DNA from: Ifrita kowaldi
Taxonomy: Eukaryota > Chordata > Aves > Passeriformes > Cinclosomatidae
Direction of reading: 5' to 3'
DNA: 64,000 nt
Assembly: GCA_013398055.1 (NCBI GenBank)
Contig: VZRS01000290.1
Span: 186,001 to 250,000, forward strand
Position numbers and translations under genes: made by a program. Below, one piece after another: positions 1 through 12,099 of this stretch. Under the pieces are notes generated by a model. That model ran no database searches. It was not told where the DNA came from and was given only the letters and a program-made list of their open reading frames with translations. The stretch's first letter is position 1. Each line of letters starts with the position of its first letter.

Positions 1-383
1 GTGCCTGAAGGTTCAAGTGATGACTCTGTTGGCTGTTTATTTCACTTGCTCTCAGTGCTTGGACTGTCCTTGCACTCTGCCTTGCAGTCTCTGCTTTTCC
101 AAACCCCTGATTAGGTACCTTCACACAGCTTTAAATAAAGAAGCTGAATGGACACTGGCTTTAATGATTTCACATGGGGCTTTTTAATCTTTGCCACAGC
201 AGCCAGCAAAGTGATAGGAATATCAGGATATTCAGTCTGTTAAACTGCTTTCGGCCCTGCTCAGGAAGAGAAAATTTACCACATTCTGTCAAATCCTTAT
301 ACTATTTGTGTAAACAGAGGATGAAACTCAGGATGTGTAATTCAACCATGTAAGAAGATCTTTTTCTGTCTTTTTGCAGGATA

Positions 384-533
384 ATGGGAAGACTCACAAT
401 AATCTGTGACCATCCAAAAGTGTCTGAAGAGCATATCTGGCCCATTTCCGCAGACTTACCAAATTATGCATACAAAAGAAATATATTCCTGTGCTGCAAA
501 TCAATGTATGCCTTTCAAAAGAGGCTAGTTTGA
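384..533 (+). other. Possible small ORF or lncRNA exon behind an acceptor-like site
   Basis: A pyrimidine-rich run ending TTTTTGCAG (371-379) resembles a strong 3' splice site. Four bases after it (380-383) is an ATG at 384 that opens a 49-codon frame ending in TGA at 531-533. The predicted peptide begins MGRLTIICDH and ends YAFQKRLV, and I do not recognise it. A 49-codon frame is common by chance. I therefore list it only because of the acceptor-like site; no donor or partner exon is evident. Confidence 0.12.
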
Positions 534-2300
534 ATTTCAAGTTTATAATGATGCCTGGTGATCTGTTTACACACAAACTTTCAAAACTTCAGTAGCAAAA
601 AACCCCTGACCTGATGGGTTTTTCTTCCAAATTAATTATTGGAAAAGTATCTCTGTCTTCACCCATATCCTCTGTTTTCTCTGCATGCTCATGAAAAGCT
701 AAAAAGGAAGATCGACATTTCCTTGTATTTTAGAGCTGACATGAAAACTTATCCAAGTTTTGCACACCTAACTTCCAGAATACCAGCAGAAAGAAGGAAT
801 TATGTTGGATATCGCTAATTTCTGTTGGACAAGGACTGCTGAACTGTGCTAGCACTCACTGGCATTCATGAGCAGTTGGCTTCAGCTACAGGGGTACTGC
901 TGGTGTTTGGGGGATATTTTGGAGGCTGAATTGCCTGTGAATTTTAAGCTTTCCTGCGCAATGGGGAAAAGCAGGGAAGGGATTCTCACAGAGGCAGGGC
1001 TGGCTTTAGACCTGTTGTCTGGAGGTGCAGCCCACTGTCTATACTGGGCACCCATGGGGAGATGGGATTTGGGGCTGGAGCCAGCCCCCACTGTCACACT
1101 CCTGCATCCAAGGTGTCCTTTCCCAAGGTGGGCTCTGTATGGATGAAGAAGCTACACCTCCAACAGGCTGTGGATGCCCCTTCCCAGGGAGAGCACACAG
1201 GACTCTCAGTCCCTGAGGTTACTGTTTTCATTTTAATTCTGGAACCTGGGTGTGCTTTTTATTGTTACCGTTGGCTGTCAGAACTTTTGAGAAATGCACA
1301 CACCCCCCAGAGCTTTAGGATCAAATGGAAAACTGAATAAATCAAAGCATTATTGATGATGGATTAAGACCATTTCCGGCAGAGTAATCTCCTCTCACGG
1401 TGCATCTGTTGAGGAGGGCTCTGTTATCCTTTTGGGCATCTTTTAGGTGTATTAATTAATACCAGATGTAACTGGTACCAGCTGTTACTGCTTCTCCTCT
1501 CTGCTGAGGGGAGCCCCCCTGGCATTTGCCCAGCCCTTGGGGTGAACTTGCTCTCTCTGATGGTCTTTAGGGATGCAGGAGGAGGACACGTGCTGGAGTG
1601 ATCCCTGTGTTCCTGCAGCATGGGCATGTGAGGTGGGATGTGGCCGTAACCCCTCTCCTGACACACATGCTATCATACCATATTAAAGCATACATTACCT
1701 CTAAACATGAGTAATGGCATTTTTTGTGTTACTGCTCCATGCATTTCACATATAATTTAAGACTATTATGAACTGGACTGATAATCAGTCAGAGTTCTGG
1801 AACTGTTCCTGAGCTATTGCAGAAGTAAAATATTACTGGGTTATTTCAACCTGGTCAGATACTATCTTCCTTCATACAGCTGGTACTGCCTTTTCATTCT
1901 GCAGCAAAGTGTCTGAGGTCAGGGAGTGCCTTCCTCTTTGTCTGGTCTCTATTAACTCTCTCTGGAAAAAAGCTGTCCCTCTAACAGAATTTTTCCCTCC
2001 AGCCTGCTTTTTTTGGGACTGATCCTTTGAATTTCACAGAAACAAGCCGCTACAGCTTTTGAATGAACTTGCTGCTATTTGCTCTCACTCTCTCCCTCTT
2101 CCAGCTGGTAAGTGTTAACTCACGTTGCCTTTCCTTGCAGGTTTTCATTTCTTATTCCTGGGAAGTACATTTTCACATGGAGGGGAAAAAAAAAGATCCC
2201 ATAAGTCCTAGCAAATCCATTTAAACGCAGATGTAGCCATTTTACGGTTGTTGCTATGACAGTTTGGCAAAGGTTATGCATACTGTGAAACCCATCTTCC

Positions 2301-2319
2301 GAGGAGAGAGAGAGAGAGA
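2301..2319. repeat. Short (GA)n microsatellite
   Basis: About eight GA units in a row, read directly from the sequence, within otherwise unique DNA. Confidence 0.8.
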
Positions 2320-2913
2320 CCCACGGATGAGCAAAGGCAGGAGGAAGGTGGGACCCAGCCTCATCCACGCTGTTTGGGAGAGAAAGGAGAATGTGGAAGG
2401 AAACTCTGCCCATGGAATTATCCCTTCCACTACACCCACCAGCGTATAAATGGCACTCAGTGTCACAGAGATCATAGAAGAGGATTGGCTGTGGGAATGG
2501 GAAGACGAAAAGGAGATGATTTTTGAGGTTTTTGTGGTTTTTCACCAGAATTTAGCGGACTAGTAGAGAAGCAGTGTAAGTCTACCAGAGAACATCTCCT
2601 GTCTGAAAGCAGTGTTTTAATCCATGTAGAGCTGCACATGGTTCAGCCCTTCATGTACACATGGGCATGGCATCTTTAAAAACAAGTTTTGTGTCTCACA
2701 GCACTGCTAAAAACCCTTGCCCATTAAGAGTAAAGGCATATTTAGTGAACTGTGAGGTAACCCCTGCTCGTTAATTCCTTTTTCTAATATGATGTGTTTC
2801 TCACTGCAAATAAAGCCCAAGAGGAGTCAAAGGTCCCTTTCAGAATTCCTAGGGAAGCACCATTCCTATCTTAAGAAATCAACACTGAAAATCAAAAGTA
2901 ATATGTACCAATT

Positions 2914-2941
2914 TAAAAAAAAACCCAAACCAAACCCAAAA
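2914..2941. repeat. A-rich tract with AAACC-type repeats
   Basis: A run of nine A residues passes into AAACCC / AAACC units. Similar A-rich/AAACC tracts occur near 9909-9934 and 22621-22641, so this is a recurring simple-sequence type in the window. Confidence 0.6.
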
Positions 2942-3687
2942 GATGTATTAAAGAGTCCTAAAGGTAGGGTGGACGTGCTTCAAGCTCATTGTAATAAAGG
3001 CAATTTATCATGGTTACTTTGCTTACTGTGGAACGGTTGCATTAGTTTTTTTACTCTTATAATGGATTTATGTGAAATCTCATCTTGACATAATTTCTAA
3101 ATTTTAGTTAAAACCTGAAAAATGCCAAATATGAAATGTAAGCCAAATATTAAAACATGAGTTGGGACCAAATTAAATCTTTGGCTATTTTTTTAAGATA
3201 CTTCAGGAAATAGTCTCAAGGTATAAATTTATCATAGTATTATTTACAGTATAGAAAATATTTAAATACACAGAATAAATGTATTCTCCCTGTTAAAATT
3301 AAGTTATTCCAGGGGTGAATTTGGCTCAGCAGGGTTTAAGTTATTCCTAAAACAATCAGAATATCAGAAGTCTTTTTTTAGCTGCATTAGTCTCATAAAT
3401 GGATAACTTTGTAACTGTAGGATTTATAATACCTTTGTACATTTCATATATATAGCACAAAAGATCCCAATGCAGGATTTCCTTTGATAGCCTGTTATGC
3501 CTGACATGAATTCCCTATCACATCTTGTTAGGGGCATTTATCTTATGTGGTAGATTTTCAAATTACATTTACAAAATATACAAACACCAAATGTGCCTGT
3601 AGCTTAAAAACAAATTTAAACTAAGGAACATACATTTATAGACAATTGCAATCATTTTGAACCGTATTTGACAGTATTTCAGGATAT
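2942..3687. other. AT-rich unique DNA, no gene seen
   Basis: Strongly AT-rich sequence with many stop codons in all frames and no recognisable repeat or RNA gene. Confidence 0.55.
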
Positions 3688-5042
3688 TTAGCCCGGATTT
3701 AGTCCTTTCCCTGAGAGGGCAGCATTGCTTTGCCCTGTGCAAGTGAAGAGCACGGCACAGCCCCAGGGCAATGCAATGGATGCAGCGATTGTGTTTGAAA
3801 GTGTATTTAAAGTGACATGCAAAACTGTGGGGAGAGAGAGGGACATCACCTTGACAGCTGCCATCCTCTGGTCACCGAATTCTCGTGGTCCTTCTGGTCC
3901 CTGCACCCACCTGTGTCCCCCTGCACCCTCCAGCATCGCAGGGCCTGGCTGGACAGCCCAGGGGAGGCGGGACATCTTTCTCCTCCTGCCTGGGAGGAAC
4001 ACTTTCAGCATCTCAAACTCCCCGCCAACCCTCGAAATCCTTTCCCACCCAGATATGTTGAGAAATAGGAAGGAATAGAAAAGTCACCTGAGTGCTGATA
4101 GGCAAAGGGAGGAATACACCCAACCTTTGTGTCGCAAACAAATACTGTCGCTCGTCCAAAAGCTCTTTAGGGACTGCCAGGTCTAGAGGACAAGGGTTAG
4201 TTTAACCCTAGTCCCCTGTGGTATGAATCCCACCCTGGTGAGAGCAGGGACCACAGAGGGTGGTGTGGGAAGCAGAGGTGGTACCTGCCACTCGGGTGTG
4301 GCCCTGCGTCCCTGTCTGTCCCCCTCCCCGCGCCGCCAGCGGTATCGCTCCTTTCAAAGGCAGCATAGCTCCAGGCAAATCTGCTCTGCAGATTGTTTCC
4401 ATCCTGTGTTCCCCACGGTTCTGCCTCTGTCTGTGCCTTGTAGATATAGTAACTTTGCAGCTTGTAAAGATTTGATTGCTCTCCCACTCCCTCCCCCTAC
4501 TCCCCCCTTAAAACAATGATTGTGTGTTACAGGTATTGGGGAGTGTGGTCACACGGCAAAGGTGTCTGTGCCAGATCCTCCTGCAGGACTGAGGACGAGA
4601 CCCCATCCTCCTCGTGGTGAGCTCTTACAAAGGACCAGGCCATGCAAAGCCGAAGGGAAATCCACAGGCTGTGTGTTCCTGGTGTTCAGTCGCAGAGGGG
4701 CCCCGCTGAGATAAAGAGAGAGATGCAGAAACAGCCAGTACCTGGCTGGCACCTCCACACACCATTGCAGAAATGTTTACTAACAATAAATAGTAATAAT
4801 GAGATTTTATTACTTCCTGACTCCTAGTCTTACCTACAGTCCCCCAAGAAAAAAGCCATGCGTCTTGGAAGAGCTCCAGAGGGAAAGGCAGCGCAGCTGC
4901 TGCGCAGAGCGTCCCTCAGAGCCCATTACCTGCTGTACCAACCTCCGCAGTGGCTTGAGCTAAGCACAGGCTCTACTTTAATGCATCCATTTTCCAGCTT
5001 CTCACGCTCCAGCTGTCTGAAAAGGAGCTGAAAAAAATCCCT
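3688..5042. other. GC-elevated patch without a recognisable gene
   Basis: Base composition rises compared with both flanks, and overlapping open frames of 60-117 codons appear on both strands. None resembles a known protein, and frames on opposite strands are equally long, which is typical of GC-rich non-coding DNA. It could hold a lncRNA exon or an old unrecognised repeat. I see no promoter or splice pattern that decides this. Confidence 0.45.
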
Positions 5043-5061
5043 TCTCTCTCTCTCTCTCTCC
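5043..5061. repeat. Short (TC)n microsatellite
   Basis: Nine TC units in a row followed by C, read directly. Confidence 0.85.
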
Positions 5062-8000
5062 CACCGCACACTTGCACAGCAGCTGGAGTTCCCTGTGGTC
5101 CCCGTGCTTGGAGAGAACACTGTGGCAGAACAGGACCTACTGGTCTGAAACTGTTTCGTGAGAAGCCACGCTGCTCCCCCACTCTCTGAAAAACCAATTT
5201 CTTTTTTCAGTTTTTCCTGCTTGACTTCTCCCACTTTTTTTCCCCTCAAACACGCAGTCCTCCAAAACGTGCATTTTTGTGCTATGACAAGCGATTTCTT
5301 GCCTGGCCTGTGAAGGAATGGACACCAAAAGGTGGGTTTGGGGTTGTTTTTTAGAAAATCTCCTCACACATACATCTCTTGGTACCCAGATCCGTGTGCA
5401 GTCCCCCTAGTTACTCCTCACCAGCACTTCTGCTGACAGACACCTGGAACTCAGCTTTGGTCCACCGTATCTTGGATTGTCAGGTCCTCCACACATGCTT
5501 GAGTTTCAGAAGGAATTTCAGCAAACACCTACAAGCAAGGAAACAAATCCTTTCTTCCTGCAGCAGACAGGGAATGTAAAAGCTCGAGGACTGTAGCTCT
5601 CCAGTTGATACCTTGCTATGCCAAGTTGGAGCACAGAGCAAATTTCTTACAGCCAAGTTATAAACCCCCTGAAAATAGGTTTTATTATGGAAATGCAGAC
5701 ACAACCATGGCTATAGCAACATGAAAGGCTCTGCTATAATAATGCTTAGATCCAACTCTTTGTGCACAATTGGCATAGAAAAGTATTTGATTTTTGTCGG
5801 TTTTCTGCTGGTACATGTCAGTGTCACTTCACAGTTGGTCTCAGTTTATAACAAAATGCATAAAAATTGTTAGTAATCCTCATTTATAGCTGGGGTCTGA
5901 GAAGCACCATCTCAGACATTACTTTACCTATCAAACATGGCTAAAACAGCTATTGACATTTGGAACCACTATTCCTGGAAGGAAAGATGTGATGTTCACA
6001 GTTAACTAAGCAGAATGTCTACTGAGTTTAGTCTCTCACACTGTAAAGCATTAGGCTGACTGAGCAAGCCTTGATAATCAGTTTGTTTCAGACAAGAAGG
6101 GAAAAAAAGAGAGGAGAGAAAATCATGAAGGGAATCAGTCTGAGACACTCTGCTTTGCTGTAAGTTCAAATGCTCTGCATATTTTCAGAATCCTGAGATT
6201 TCCCTAAAAAATGTCCTCATGTTTATATTTCTGTTTTTCAGTTAAAAAACAGGAAGGAAAAGAAATTGAGGGATTTTATTGTGCTCCTACAGTTTCCACC
6301 ACTTAAAGGAAGTTAGGCTCTTATGGAAAACTGTGACCTATTCTGACCTTTCTGAGTGGGGAAATAATCTAAATTCTAATAAGGAAATATCCTGGAAATC
6401 AGAAGAGAAAAATGGCTCTCGTCAAATTTTTAGCACATTTTGTAGAGACATGCTGCCCTAAAATCTCCAAATGTAGCAGTTTCATTTCCATGGATGGAAA
6501 GTGCTTTCAAAGGGCCATGTTTTGCTTAAATTACTCAAATGCCTGAGTTCTGCTCAGTTCAGTGCATTGAGCCCCACTGTGGGAGCAAGGTTCTCACTAT
6601 TCAGCCACATCTTCACCTTGAAAGCAACCACTCACCTGTGCCTGTTTTCCTAAAGCAGTTTTAATGATCAGAAGCATGAATCTCTGTTTCACAGGGTCAG
6701 GCACTCAGACATCCGTGGCACTCAGACATCCTTCCCCGCATTGCTCTGTGGTAACTTTAGCAAATTTGTTTTAATTTCCACAATCCTGGCATTCACTAAG
6801 CATCAGCATTCCAAATATAGTTAAGATAATAGAATACTTGGAGACAACTTTTGTTGGTTTGTCCTTAATCTGAATATCCCTTCCACTCAATGGGTTGATT
6901 GATGATTACATATAAAATAAATAAATTTATATGGCCGTTTTACACATTAAGTAGTTCGGGATGTCACAGGAAACAAATGGAACACATTCTGAAAAACCTG
7001 AAAAGTGTAAAAATGTACCCTTTTTATATTTTACCTGTATTTGTCTTTTTTTTTACCCCCTGTACACCTCAGGATGTGTCTCCAGCAGGAGGGAGCCAAG
7101 CGAGTGCCATGTGTTTGTAATACACACATGACTGTATTGCCTCTTCTGCTGCTGCTGTGGAGCTCTTGGAGATACTCTGCACAAAATATAAACCTCTACA
7201 GAGGAACATAAAGTTTAAATGTAAACTTTGTGGTGAGATCATGTTGCCCAGGCCAATTTGGATTGCCTTCTCGTTTCGATGCTCTGCTTCCATAAGAGCT
7301 ATCTAAGAACCACTACTAAATTTTACTCAGTTTTTGAAACTTCACATCATATTTACAGTATTATTACCTTGCATATACTCTGGCTGGACTGAGAGGTAAC
7401 ATTGTTTTCTGACTGGAGAGAGAAAAAACTAAGGCCTCACATTTTCAGAAGGGAAAAGCCTTTATGGGTATGAGATGCACAGCTATTATGAAGCTAAAAA
7501 TTGGGATTTGCCTCTGGTGGGCATATGGTCCTCAACCAGCCTCACTCAAAGCTATTTACAGAGGCTTAGAGGAATTTCCAGCAGTCTTTTCACACATAGA
7601 TAGTTTGTAATAGTTTGTTGTTTGGGATCCTGGATTGTGTATTCATCAGTTTCCAATGATTTGTTGTGACAGTACTTAAAGGACTCATGAGTGATACACT
7701 GCAGGCAACTAAATGAATAGCATATTGCCATGAGCAAAGGTATTTTTACTGTTCTTCTGCTGACTTTTATGTTTACTTTACAGCTGTGTTATTTAATATG
7801 CAGATTCTTTCTTATTATTTTTTTTTAATTGGAATAACTGGTTCTGTCAATTATTGAACCCTCCCAAAGGGAGGTGGTGATGTGGAGCCTAAGTGGGAAC
7901 AACGTTTTATTTGGTGTTGGAAGTTTTGTCTGCTCGTGATCTGCAGGGATTTGCCTCTTACAGACTTGTTTGGAATTTTTAAATTTCCATTATTTGACTT

Positions 8001-8149
8001 ATTTCAGCAGTGAAGCAATTAATATTTGTCTGAACAGTTTCCATCGAAATTGTGCTTTTATTTAATTCTTAGGATTTTCGAGACACTCAGCCAGTCTGTT
8101 TCCTGATTTCTATACCCTGGTTTATTGCTATTTGCCTAAAAATCTGTCA
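5062..8149. other. Non-coding unique DNA
   Basis: AT-rich sequence without a gene, RNA or transposable element that I can identify. Open frames are at most 76 codons. A 17-bp tandem duplication lies at 6700. Confidence 0.55.
6700..6733. repeat. 17-bp tandem duplication (2 copies)
   Basis: The unit GGCACTCAGACATCC plus two variable bases (GT, then TT) occurs twice back to back. The first fifteen bases are identical in both copies, which suggests a fairly recent small duplication. Confidence 0.8.
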
Positions 8150-8400
8150 TTTTTTCCTGATGCTTATTGGTTGCTGATAATTTTTAATTTATTGCCGCTT
8201 CCTTGTTTTTCCATCATATTTGTTGACGTAGTTACGGCTGAAGTTACATGCACACAACCAGTAACGCAATTAGGGAATACTTTGTCTTTTGGCTAACCAA
8301 AAAACGTCCCTACAAATGATTAATAGATGAAATATAGGAAGCGTAGCATTTCAAAGTTGCCAAAACGTGGAATATTTTACAATTCAGTGGAGTCATCTGT
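8150..8400. promoter_or_regulatory. Candidate conserved non-coding block
   Basis: An AT-rich stretch carries several CpG dinucleotides (for example near 8195, 8227, 8234 and 8265) that usually decay in neutral vertebrate DNA, plus homeodomain-type TAAT/ATTA cores. No repeat or coding frame explains it. The call is by sequence character only; cross-species alignment is not available. Confidence 0.18.
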
Positions 8401-10589
8401 TTAACAGCCCCTGTTTTGTGTATTACTCTCCCATACATATGCTTTTGGTTTTGAATCTTTATTGGTTTTGTCCTTTATTTCCACTCTTTCCTTAGTACAG
8501 ACACATAGGAAATCATAACTGAAATAATATTCATAGTTTGGTGTATGGTGTGAATAGAAGCAAATATTCTCTGCTTCCATCTGAGAAGCAGACCAGGAGA
8601 GAGAAAAAAAAATTAATAAATTTGTATCAGACCTGGTGCAGTGATGTTTAAAATGGGGGCAGGATCAAGTCTTTATCATTTTTAATAAAAGAAATAGGTT
8701 AGGCCTGGGAAGAAAAAACAAATACAACTAGCTGAAATATTCTTGTAGTGAATTATTGTCAAATCCTTGGAGCTGTTTAGCCCTTTACGTTGTCAGGTAA
8801 ACCTCCCCATGGGATTTGAAGGTGTATTTATTGATTTTGTTATTAAAAAATACATCTGAAATTTAGAAAAGTAAGGATCAAAATCTGGTTTATGCAGAGA
8901 ATTAAATTTATACCATTGAAGGTGGAATTAAAATCTATGCCATGATCTGTAAACCCTAAAACATTTTTGGCACTTTTGGAGAAAGCACAGAGTGTCTGTT
9001 TAAAATCTATTTCCTTTTAACCTCATCTCTGTATGTCATCAGTTTAAAAATATCTACCAGCACTATTAATGGCTAAGGGAAACAGGTATTTCAAGGCTTT
9101 ATTTCAGTGGGGTGGGGGGGAGTGTGTGTGTAAAAATTCACAAAAACAGTGATTTCAGAGCTGATAAAAACTGTAATTAGTGTGTTTGGGGTTTTTCAAT
9201 GCTATTTGAAAGGAAAAACTATGTCCATGTGAAAAATATATGAATATGCATAAGAACTGATATCATCAGCTGTATAGCAAGAAATCACCTGTCAATGCAC
9301 TGCAATGGGCAATATTCTGAACTTTGAAGCAATTTAATTAGCTCCAAAACTGGCAAATAAAATTTGCACTCCACGAGGTAACAAATGCTCATCATGTCAA
9401 TGAACGTAAAGGAGAACAGAGGTAGTTTGTGAAAACTCTTTCTTGGCTCTTGATAACTTTAATCACATGTGTTTCTCCTGAATCCACAGCCCGTGGAGTC
9501 ATGTGATTATTGGAGACTTCCCAGTTTGATTGAAATTTAACTTTCTCTACATCCAGCAAAGCTAGAATTTTGAGCATTAAAAGCCCCAAACACATACAAA
9601 ATAAAGGATTCATGAAACTTTTGCAAAAAAAAAAAAATTAAAAAATGAGGGGCCTGACTCATAACGCTCATAGTCCAAAGGAGAGGACTCTTTAAACACA
9701 TGGTATATTCACACTCGCCTGACCCGGAAAGCACCAAAAAACCCAAAGCCAAACCACTTTAAAAAAAATTTTCACACAGGATCTTATGTCAGCCAATCTC
9801 ACCCAGAAGTCTGGATATGGATTGGGGCAGGACAGACCCTGAGCTTTTCAGAATTAGAAAGCAGGTGTGCATACTTCTGGCTGGCACTTTGTATTTGTTT
9901 CTCTCTAGGAAAAAAAAACAAAAACAACCAAACCCTATTAAATCCTTTTAAACATTTCAAAGCAGCTGAGCAGATTTGGCCATCTTTCTCCAACCCCCTG
10001 CTTTTATTTAAAAAAATAAAGCAAGAAAAAAAACCTCCTTGCCTGAACTCTTCCAAGCTCCCCAAGGAAATTAACTACAAAAAAAGCTATGCTAATGGAA
10101 CATTAAAGTTGTAATGTAAAACCATAAAAGTCAGGAAATTCAAAGTTAGGTCTCCCATGGTACCTCTAAGTCTATCACCTCATGTACATGCACCACGATA
10201 GGACCCTCAGAAATGAACAATTGGGGTGAAGGCGAGTGCCTTGCTAACTGCTCAGGTATTTTATTTATTCCTAAGGTGGTTTTGTGGCTGCTCCCCTTCT
10301 GGGCACTGCAAGCTGTGTTCAGCACGGGGCACTGAGTGCTCACGGATCAGCACCCCTGTGCAGGCAGAGGCACCCAGGGCTTGTCTAAACCCCAAACCAG
10401 CAGAGATGCACAAATTTGTATTTCTTTTATGTGCAACTTTAGCATAAGGTTAGTTAATCTTAAGCAGCAGCCATACAAAAGCTGCAGTCTTGTTTGGGCA
10501 GGAGATCAAGTTCTTCATAGAAATATTTTAGAAGGGAAAAAAAAAGAGAAAAAGAGAGGAGGAGGAACTGGGGCAGCTGTGCACGAGCG
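8401..10589. other. Non-coding unique DNA
   Basis: No gene recognised. The stretch contains a G-run followed by TG repeats near 9107-9130 and A-rich tracts at 9624-9636 and 9909-9934. Open frames do not exceed 88 codons. Confidence 0.55.
9107..9130. repeat. G-run plus (GT) simple sequence
   Basis: GGGG, T and a run of seven G are followed by AGTGTGTGTG. It is low-complexity DNA and too short for a stable four-tract G-quadruplex by itself. Confidence 0.6.
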
Positions 10590-10626
10590 ATGGCAGATAC
10601 CTTATTCTGTGATTCTGTAAAAATAA
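10590..10626 (+). mobile_element. Possible CR1 3'-tail remnant
   Basis: The string CCTTATTCTGTGATTCTGTA resembles the ATTCTATG/ATTCTGTG tail repeats of CR1 LINEs in plus orientation. The sequence upstream is an A/G-rich tract and does not match the CR1 3' region well, so the match could be fortuitous. Confidence 0.25.
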
Positions 10627-10629
10627 TAT

Positions 10630-11924
10630 TCTAGCGATAGCATTTATGAGGGGGATTTATAGGACAATTTTGCAGCCCACATGTGTATAAGAGTCACCAA
10701 AGCAATTCATATCAAGGAAAGAGGGCAACACATTTCAGCAAAGCAATTTTAACAAATATCCTTCCCGATATGCAATATATATATTTATATAATCGAAGGT
10801 CTGCGCACAATAAACCCAGCAGATTGGTATCTTTCCCCAGTTCTACCTTTTGACACCCTCCTCAGCCCTAAGCATGAACAATGAGCTGCCACTCAATAAG
10901 CACAACTGACCGGAAGAATCAAAACAATTCTTGGAAAAAAAATTAGGTTATCATTCATTAGCTCTCTATCATTTGGCCACCAGTAGGCTGCAGGATATGA
11001 GGGCCATTTAATTAGGCCCTGCACTACTCTCTGGTGTGAAAAAGGCTCTCAAAAGCTTTGATTCCCCACAGCTTCACAGCAGGAAGTTGTTGGCGATAAT
11101 TGACACAGGATTTCCTTGTTAACCAGCAGCAGACATGCTGGATTAAAGCGACAGAGATCTAGAGAAGAAAGTGAAAAGAGATAAGAAGCTCGGAAAGACT
11201 TCTGCTTATTTTGCACTTGAGGATGATGAGCAAATAGCAATAACAAACTGGAGTGCTGCTCCCTGTGAGTAAGGCCTCCACTTATCAGACCCATTTCAGC
11301 TTGACTGATCAAAGATTGACTTCCCTTAAAATAACATAGGCCTGGGGTTTGTTAGTTTATTAAGCTGCAGGTTTTATGAATTATCGCAGTTTTAAAGATG
11401 GATTGCAGTTTATGTGAAGGAGTAGAGGATTATCAGGTTTTCATCTAAACAATTATAAAATATCACAGCTGAAAGCTTACTTGCAAATGACATAATTTTC
11501 TTCTGCAAACTAAACAGGTCATTGTATGCCTTCATGTAAGCATTTCCAGCAAGTGCACACTTACAGTAAAATTAACTCTGCAGCTGAGATGATAGCCCAG
11601 TAAAATCTGTATTTTAACTTCCAAAGTGCATGCAAGCCCCACATTCCCTTATGCTGGTCCAAAGGTAATTGTATTTAATTTTTGACCAGGACCTTTTAGG
11701 TCTAGTTACGTTGAAGAAAGGAAAGAGAGAAATGGCCTATTGAAATCTTTCCTTAAATGTGGTCGTGATAAATGGTACTGAAACAGATCCACATGAGTAT
11801 AGTTAAATGAAATGTCCACTTTAGAGCAGAAACAATTATTGGATATCACTTAATAACTTAACCTTACAACAGCACATGTGGCATTAATAAAGAACTGAGA
11901 GTAATAAAAGCTACTACCACTCCT
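10630..11924. other. AT-rich unique DNA, possibly with conserved elements
   Basis: No gene or transposon. Around 10940-11040 the sequence is complex and carries homeodomain cores such as CATTTAATTAGG, which suggests a regulatory element, but this is unproven. Confidence 0.4.
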
Positions 11925-11949
11925 ATGCTCAGTGCACGCAGGCAGGAGT

Positions 11950-12095
11950 GTGTGTATGGGCAGGAGCCGGGGGAAAACCAGGACGCTCGGGGGGCAGGAG
12001 CAGGGGAAGGACAGAGGACCAAGGCAGGAGGAAATGGGCCAGCAATGGTACTGGATGGGGTGGAAAGGGAGAGGCAGGTGCAGCAGGGGGTGAGA
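11950..12095 (+). other. G-rich strand-asymmetric patch
   Basis: The plus strand is very purine/G-rich over about 145 bp, with runs of five G (near 11970), six G (near 11990) and four or five G farther on. Loops between the runs are partly long, so quadruplex formation is possible but not a textbook pattern. The overlapping 75-106 codon frames here follow from the composition. Confidence 0.5.
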
Positions 12096-12099
12096 CACG

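Larger units (their letters stand above)
1..2913. other. Non-coding, mostly unique AT-rich DNA
   Basis: No frame here has a convincing gene. Frames of 60-141 codons occur on both strands and overlap one another, as expected by chance. A moderately GC-richer stretch at 950-1200 and another around 1490-1640 account for the overlapping frames there. The only structured pieces are a possible splice acceptor with a short frame near 380 and a short GA run at 2301. Confidence 0.6.

Noticed and set aside
2120..2545. 141-codon minus-strand frame
   Set aside because: Overlaps other frames on both strands, has no recognisable motif and is within chance length.
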